DNA of 64,000 nt. It comes from Weissella ceti (GTDB lineage Bacteria; Bacillota; Bacilli; Lactobacillales; Lactobacillaceae). The notes under the pieces are model-generated. The model saw only the letters and a program-made list of their open reading frames with translations, was not told the DNA's origin and did not search any database. The stretch lies in contig NZ_CP074441.1 in NCBI RefSeq assembly GCF_018394055.1, positions 1,302,001-1,366,000 on the forward strand, written 5' to 3'. Of the stretch, positions 59,572-64,000 are shown piece after piece. Position numbers and translations under genes: made by a program. The number at the start of each line of letters is the position of its first letter. Positions within the stretch are counted from its first letter, which is position 1.

Positions 59572-60591
59572 CTAATCTGTCCATAGTTCCGTCGCACGAT
59601 GTCCACCTGATGCTTTCAACAAACGGTTGTTGTAGGCAGCATGAGTAGAGTCGCGCACGAAATCAGCCACAAAAATAGTTTTCACGTCTGCTTGACCATC
59701 AAAATGACGAAGACCCGCAAACAATTGTGCCATCGCACTGTTTACATCTTCACCCAATGACCAAGCATCGTCAACCTTGTGTTGTGTCATGGCTTGTGCT
59801 GGCATCATCAGACCAACTGGTTGGTCTTGTTCGTCCACCCAAGCCAAGACATCTGCCCATTCATCCGCACCAACCATATAGACATCCTTATCAGGTGCAT
59901 AATGACGGTACTTCATCCCTGGGGCTTTCGGCGCTGCAGATGCATCCTTCATCGTTACTTCAGAGATAACGTCCGTACCAAGTACTTCGGCTAACTCCTC
60001 TGGTGTAATCTTTCCTGGACGCAAAACAGCTGGTTGATCCGTAGATAGGTCGATGATCGTTGATTCAACCCCAATCATCGTCGCCCCATCATCCACAACT
60101 CCCGCAATCTTGCCTTGCAAGTCATGATAAACGTGCGTCGCAAGTGTTGGTGATGGACGGCCTGATGTATTAGCTGATGGCCCAACAATTGGCACCCCAG
60201 CATCACGAATCAATTGACGCGTAACATCATTATCAGGCATACGGATTGCCACTGTATCCAATCCACCAGTTACCGTTTCAGATAATGCATCTGGTTGGAC
60301 TGGCAAAATCATGGTTAGTGGTCCTGGCCAGAATTGTTTCATCAACTTTTCTGCCCATTCATTTACTTGTGCAAAGTCTGATACTTGTTCAATATCAGCG
60401 ACGTGCACGATCAAAGGATTGTCGGATGGACGCCCCTTTGCAGCGTAAACATTTTTAACTGCCACTTCATCAAAGGCATTCGCCCCTAGTCCATAAACAG
60501 TTTCACTTGGAAATGACACAAGCTGACCGGCTTTGATAGCTGATACGGCTGCTGAAAGTTCTGATGATGTCCAAATCTTTGTTTCCATCAT
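59572..60591 (-). CDS. Threonylcarbamoyl-AMP synthase (Sua5/YwlC)
   Basis: Makes TC-AMP from threonine, bicarbonate and ATP for the t6A37 pathway that TsaB/TsaD finish. The YrdC domain (about 10-200) shows FPSETVYGLGANAF, KGRPSDNPLIVHV and GPSANTSGRPSPT; a linker carries PGMKYRHYAPD and a Sua5 C-terminal domain follows to residue 339. It starts 2 bases after prmC. Two ATG codons are adjacent at the start, with GGGAGGG ahead. Confidence 0.96.
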   Translation of the reverse strand: MMETKIWTSSELSAAVSAIKAGQLVSFPSETVYGLGANAFDEVAVKNVYAAKGRPSDNPLIVHVADIEQVSDFAQVNEWAEKLMKQFWPGPLTMILPVQPDALSETVTGGLDTVAIRMPDNDVTRQLIRDAGVPIVGPSANTSGRPSPTLATHVYHDLQGKIAGVVDDGATMIGVESTIIDLSTDQPAVLRPGKITPEELAEVLGTDVISEVTMKDASAAPKAPGMKYRHYAPDKDVYMVGADEWADVLAWVDEQDQPVGLMMPAQAMTQHKVDDAWSLGEDVNSAMAQLFAGLRHFDGQADVKTIFVADFVRDSTHAAYNNRLLKASGGHRATELWTD

Positions 60592-60593
60592 AT

Positions 60594-61451
60594 TTATCCC
60601 TCCCGTTGCACACGAATCATGCGATCATGCCCACTCATGTCTTGCTTAAGTGTCACGGTCACATTTGGTAATGTTTCAAAGAGCGCAACTAAGGTTGGCC
60701 CTTGTTGGTAACCAATTTCAAAAAAGGCTTGTCCGCTTGGCTTCAAGTATGTCAACAAATCTGCCGCCATCTTCTTATACAAAGCTAGCCCTTCATCATC
60801 AGCAAACAAAGCTAAGTGTGGTTCAAAGCCAATTACTGATGTATCCATCTGGTCTTCTTCAGAATCAGCAATATATGGTGGATTACTTACAATCACATCA
60901 TATTGCCCTTCAATAGAACTAAACAGATCACTTTCAACGAAAGTTACATCAGCATTGAATTGTTCCGCATTGCTCTTAGCCACTTCTAGTGCATCTGTTG
61001 AGATATCACTGGCAGTGACTTTCCATATTGGTCGTTCAACGGCCAGCGTTGTCGCAATTGCACTTGAACCAGTCCCAATATCCAGGACTGACAATTCTGT
61101 TTTCGGTTGCGTATTTAGAATCCATTCAACTAATTCTTCAGTTTCTTGACGTGGAATTAGCACACGGCTATCCACGTTAAATTCACGGCCGTAAAAATTA
61201 GCATGTCCTAGTGCATATTGCACCGGTTGACCGCCCTTAATGGCACGCACCGCAACCATAAAACGAAGACGTAAATGATCTTCTAAAATTGTATTCATAT
61301 TATTTGATAATTGACTGTAATTCCAATCTAGCATCCCCGTTAATAGGTATTCTAGTTGAGCAATACGTTCAGTCTTATCATGTACGTAAGGTTCAAGTTG
61401 CCAATCTCCCCAGTCACGCACTGCTTGGATGGTCCATTGTTCCTCTAACAT
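60594..61451 (-). CDS. prmC: Release factor glutamine methyltransferase PrmC
   Basis: Methylates the GGQ glutamine of RF1 and RF2. The 285-residue enzyme has the SAM motif VLDIGTGSSAIATTLA (about 120-135) and catalytic VSNPPYIADSE (about 187-197), plus the RVLIPRQETEELVE segment before the fold. It lies 5 bases after prfA, the gene for its substrate. Confidence 0.97.
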   Translation of the reverse strand: MLEEQWTIQAVRDWGDWQLEPYVHDKTERIAQLEYLLTGMLDWNYSQLSNNMNTILEDHLRLRFMVAVRAIKGGQPVQYALGHANFYGREFNVDSRVLIPRQETEELVEWILNTQPKTELSVLDIGTGSSAIATTLAVERPIWKVTASDISTDALEVAKSNAEQFNADVTFVESDLFSSIEGQYDVIVSNPPYIADSEEDQMDTSVIGFEPHLALFADDEGLALYKKMAADLLTYLKPSGQAFFEIGYQQGPTLVALFETLPNVTVTLKQDMSGHDRMIRVQREG

Positions 61452-61456
61452 TGCAA

Positions 61457-62542
61457 TTACCCTTGCTTCAAGGCTTCAAGCTTCGCTGTTTGGTCAGCAA
61501 TCACCAAGGCGTCAATCACGTCAGCCAATTCACCGTTCATAACACGGTCCAACTTGTTCAAAGTCAAACCAATACGGTGGTCAGTCACACGGTTTTGTGG
61601 GTAGTTGTAAGTACGGATACGTTCTGAACGATCTCCACTACCAACGGCAGTTTTACGTTGTTCAGCATATTCAGCTTCGTTTTGTGAGGCGTAGTGATCG
61701 TACACACGCGCCTTCATGATTTCCATCGCCTTCAAACGGTTTTGTTGTTGTGAACGTTGGTCTTGCATCGCAACAACAATTCCAGTTGGCAAGTGGGTCA
61801 TACGAACGGCTGAAGACGTCTTGTTAACGTGTTGTCCCCCGGCCCCTGAGGCACGGTAAACATCGACACGCAAGTCCTTGTCTTCGATTTCGATATCAAC
61901 GTCTTCGTATTCTGGCATCACACCAACTGTGGCAGTTGATGTGTGCACACGTCCAGCTGATTCTGTTTCAGGCACACGTTGCACACGGTGGGCTCCGTTT
62001 TCAAACTTCAACTTTGAGTAAACGTTGTCCCCAGTGATCATCAAAACGATTTCCTTGTATCCACCAATTTCTGTCTTGTTTTCGTCAATGATTTCAACAT
62101 TCCAGTTTTGGCGTTCCGCAAAACGCACGTACATGTCGTACAAGTTCGCAGCGAATAAAGCTCCTTCATCTCCACCAGCGGCTCCGTGGATTTCCATGAT
62201 GATGTTCTTGTCATCATTAGGGTCCTTAGGCAACAAAAGAACCTTCAACTTTTCTTCTAGTTCTTCCTTAGTTGCACGAAGTTCCTTGATTTCAGCCTTT
62301 GTCATTTCTTCCATTTCTGAATCCAAGTCTTCTTCAGCTAGCATTTCTTGGTTAGCTTCCAATTCTTCGATTGTTTCTTGGTAGTTACGGTAGGCTTCCA
62401 CAGTTTCACGTAGTTGACCTTCTTCTTTAGAAAGGGCCATAAAGCGCTTTGTGTCTGCGATGATTGTTGGGTCAGAAATCATTTCACTGATTTCATCATA
62501 ACGATCAACGACGGCTTGCACTCGTTCAAAAATTTCATTCAT
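61457..62542 (-). CDS. prfA: Peptide chain release factor 1
   Basis: Recognises UAA and UAG. The 361-residue protein has the catalytic [15 protein letters not shown] motif (about 231-245) and the codon-reading PxT-type tripeptide PET in [13 protein letters not shown] (about 187-199). Coiled N-terminal domain rich in glutamate. First in the order prfA-prmC-sua5-glyA-upp, 43 bases after tdk. Confidence 0.99.
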   Translation of the reverse strand: MNEIFERVQAVVDRYDEISEMISDPTIIADTKRFMALSKEEGQLRETVEAYRNYQETIEELEANQEMLAEEDLDSEMEEMTKAEIKELRATKEELEEKLKVLLLPKDPNDDKNIIMEIHGAAGGDEGALFAANLYDMYVRFAERQNWNVEIIDENKTEIGGYKEIVLMITGDNVYSKLKFENGAHRVQRVPETESAGRVHTSTATVGVMPEYEDVDIEIEDKDLRVDVYRASGAGGQHVNKTSSAVRMTHLPTGIVVAMQDQRSQQQNRLKAMEIMKARVYDHYASQNEAEYAEQRKTAVGSGDRSERIRTYNYPQNRVTDHRIGLTLNKLDRVMNGELADVIDALVIADQTAKLEALKQG

Positions 62543-62585
62543 GGTGTTTATCCTTCTTTAATCTTTTTATTTATTGGTTTTAAAA

Positions 62586-63182
62586 CTACTTCTTACCAAA
62601 ACGTTCTTGCAGTACGTCAAGATCTGGCGCGTTGTAGTGACGACGACAAACAGGTAGATAAGATTCATCCCCACCAATTTGAACTTGCGCACCTTCGTAA
62701 ACTGGCTTGCCGTCAGCTACACGTAGGTTCATTGTTGCCTTACGACCACAGAATGAGCACAATGTCTTCATTTCTTCGATCTTATCAGCGTAAATCAACA
62801 AAGCTTCTGATCCTGCAAACAAGTGGTTGAAAGCATCATTCTTCAAACCAAATGCCAAAACTGGAATATTCAAGTCATCCACAACATGGGTTAGTTGCAA
62901 CACTTGTTCTGGTGTCATGAATTGCGCTTCATCAATCAATACGGCCGCAATATCTTCTTCGCCACTAATCAAGGCAAACAAATCATCTGCATCTGAGATT
63001 GCACGAGCTGGACGTTGCATCCCAATACGTGATGCAATCGTACCAATTTCAGTACGGTTGTCTAACGCACTAGTTAGCAACAAAACATGACGTCCTTGTG
63101 TTTCATAGTTATGAGCAACCTTTAGAATTTCAATACTCTTTCCGCTGGCCATTGCCCCGTGTCTGAAAAATAGTTGTGCCAT
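62586..63182 (-). CDS. tdk: Thymidine kinase
   Basis: A 198-residue type II thymidine kinase. P-loop GAMASGKSIEIL (about 9-20), DEAQFMTPEQV (about 83-93) and the zinc site CSFCGRKA with CRRHY (about 140-190) are clear. The start at 63182 (MAQLFFRHGAM) has GAGGAG; six upstream in-frame codons were rejected. It heads the tdk-to-upp unit. A TATACT -10 lies at 63239-63234. Confidence 0.97.
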   Translation of the reverse strand: MAQLFFRHGAMASGKSIEILKVAHNYETQGRHVLLLTSALDNRTEIGTIASRIGMQRPARAISDADDLFALISGEEDIAAVLIDEAQFMTPEQVLQLTHVVDDLNIPVLAFGLKNDAFNHLFAGSEALLIYADKIEEMKTLCSFCGRKATMNLRVADGKPVYEGAQVQIGGDESYLPVCRRHYNAPDLDVLQERFGKK

Positions 63183-63293
63183 GTCGTGTACTCCTCTCAA
63201 ATTCAGCTGAATGCCGTTTTAGTCCTGTTTACCAGTATAACGAAATTTAGCCTATAAAAAAAGCATCTGAGCAAATTGATTACATAATAAAAC

Positions 63294-63336
63294 AAGACGA
63301 GTTATCTACGTTTTAATTGCGTAAATAACTCGTCTT
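63294..63336 (-). terminator. Terminator of the gatD unit
   Basis: A 17-bp stem with one G-U or mismatch position (AAGACGAGTTATTTACG with CGTAGATAACTCGTCTT on the minus strand), 9-base loop and TTGTTTT tail, shortly after gatD. Confidence 0.92.
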
Positions 63337-63351
63337 CAATTTAACTTTTAT

Positions 63352-64000
63352 TTAGTAGAATTCAGGCTCAATCTTTTCGATTTGACTGTGCCAATCAACG
63401 TCTGGATAACGACGGTTCAACATCTTCTCCAAGACACGCAAAGTTAGGTTTCCATTACGTGCAAAGATAGGTCCGTGGAAGTACGTTCCGTAAACATTAC
63501 GGTAAACAAGTCCTTCACCACCATCTTCACCATTGTTTCCCTTACCTTGCTTCAATTCACCAAGTGGGCGTTGCTTGTCATCAAGGAATGTACGTCCTTG
63601 GTGATTTTCAAACCCGCGGTAAACATCCCCGTTAGTTGGGTCTTCAATGATAACATTCCCAATGAAACGACCGTTTGGTTGGTTCAAAGTGTAATGTCCC
63701 ATCGCCTTGATACCTTCAACACGCGTACCATCAGCTAAAATGAAGTAATCACCCAACAATTGGAAACCACCACAGACACCTAACAAAGGTCCATCACCTT
63801 CGATGTATTCTTTGATGGCATCAGCCTTACTTGGTAGGTCCTTAGACACGATCATTTGTTCGTAGTCTTGTCCTCCACCAAATAGAACGAAGTCGTATGC
63901 CTTAGCATCAAACTTATCACCCAATGAGATGATTTCAGTTTCAACTTCAACACCCAATTGCTTCGCGTAGTAACCCAAAGAAACGGCGTTTCCATAGTCA
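63352..64000 (-). CDS. gatD: Lipid II isoglutaminyl synthase, glutaminase subunit GatD (5' end missing)
   Basis: Supplies ammonia to MurT, which amidates the D-glutamate of lipid II. The reading frame stays open to the window edge (DYGNAVSLGYYAKQL at the start of what is seen), so the true start lies outside. The catalytic cysteine is in LLGVCGGFQLLG, and the histidine in YGTYFHGPIFARN. The first residues match GatD starts with a YGD/YGN-type motif. The murT gene would be expected just upstream, beyond the window. Confidence 0.93.
   Translation of the reverse strand, partial: DYGNAVSLGYYAKQLGVEVETEIISLGDKFDAKAYDFVLFGGGQDYEQMIVSKDLPSKADAIKEYIEGDGPLLGVCGGFQLLGDYFILADGTRVEGIKAMGHYTLNQPNGRFIGNVIIEDPTNGDVYRGFENHQGRTFLDDKQRPLGELKQGKGNNGEDGGEGLVYRNVYGTYFHGPIFARNGNLTLRVLEKMLNRRYPDVDWHSQIEKIEPEFY

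Overview
The window is a chromosomal housekeeping segment from a low-to-moderate GC Gram-positive bacterium. The S10-spc ribosomal cluster, ctsR-clpC beside rpoBC, the tdk-prfA-prmC-sua5-glyA-upp series leading to the F1Fo-ATPase operon, and tRNA genes without an encoded CCA all point to Lactobacillaceae. A short adenylate kinase, no rpsN in the spc cluster and no yabA/ricT beside holB make the Leuconostoc/Weissella branch my best guess; this is inference, not proof. No prophage, IS element, CRISPR array or obvious genomic island is visible.

Layout. 1-11555 (minus): the ribosomal cluster from rpsJ through rplCDWB, rpsS, rplV, rpsC, rplP, rpmC, rpsQ, rplNXE, rpsH, rplFR, rpsE, rpmD, rplO, secY and adk, then infA, rpmJ and the first codons of rpsM. 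A promoter and structured leader precede rpsJ, and a second promoter precedes infA. 11992-12984 (plus): a long-chain polyprenyl diphosphate synthase. 13085-15848 (minus): tRNA t6A genes tsaB and tsaD around two RimI-type acetyltransferases. 16003-20694 (minus): tmk, darA/yaaQ, holB, rsmI, an acyl-ACP thioesterase and galE. 20889-25272 (minus): an rsmC-like methyltransferase, tadA, SRP RNA, dnaX, ybaB, recR and yaaL.

25398-33085 is the most accessory part: a GNAT acetyltransferase, a membrane-anchored alpha/beta hydrolase, plus-strand pepF, a roughly 620-bp intergenic stretch with nested inverted repeats, an unrecognised SAM-binding-like protein paired with an XRE regulator, rlmA(II) and an iron-containing alcohol dehydrogenase. 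33252-43881 (minus): ctsR-clpC and rpoB-rpoC. 44002-44273: tRNA-Leu(UAG), tRNA-Thr(AGU) and tRNA-Arg(ACG). 44546-48603 (minus): two peptidoglycan carboxypeptidases, a deoxynucleoside kinase and serS. 48758-55141 (minus): atpBEFHAGDC. 55476-63182 (minus): uraA behind a PyrR attenuator, a flavin split-barrel protein, and tdk-prfA-prmC-sua5-glyA-upp. 63352-64000: the 3' part of gatD.

The genes serve translation (ribosome, release factor and its methylase, tRNA and rRNA modification), transcription (RNA polymerase core), replication and repair (clamp loader, RecR, Tmk), protein export (SecY, SRP RNA), proteostasis (CtsR-controlled ClpC), energy (ATP synthase), pyrimidine salvage (uraA, upp, tdk) and cell-wall maturation. 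I found no clearly new multi-gene system. The best leads are the orphan intergenic region near 29 kb, the attenuator-like rpoB leader, and the XRE/SAM-protein pair.
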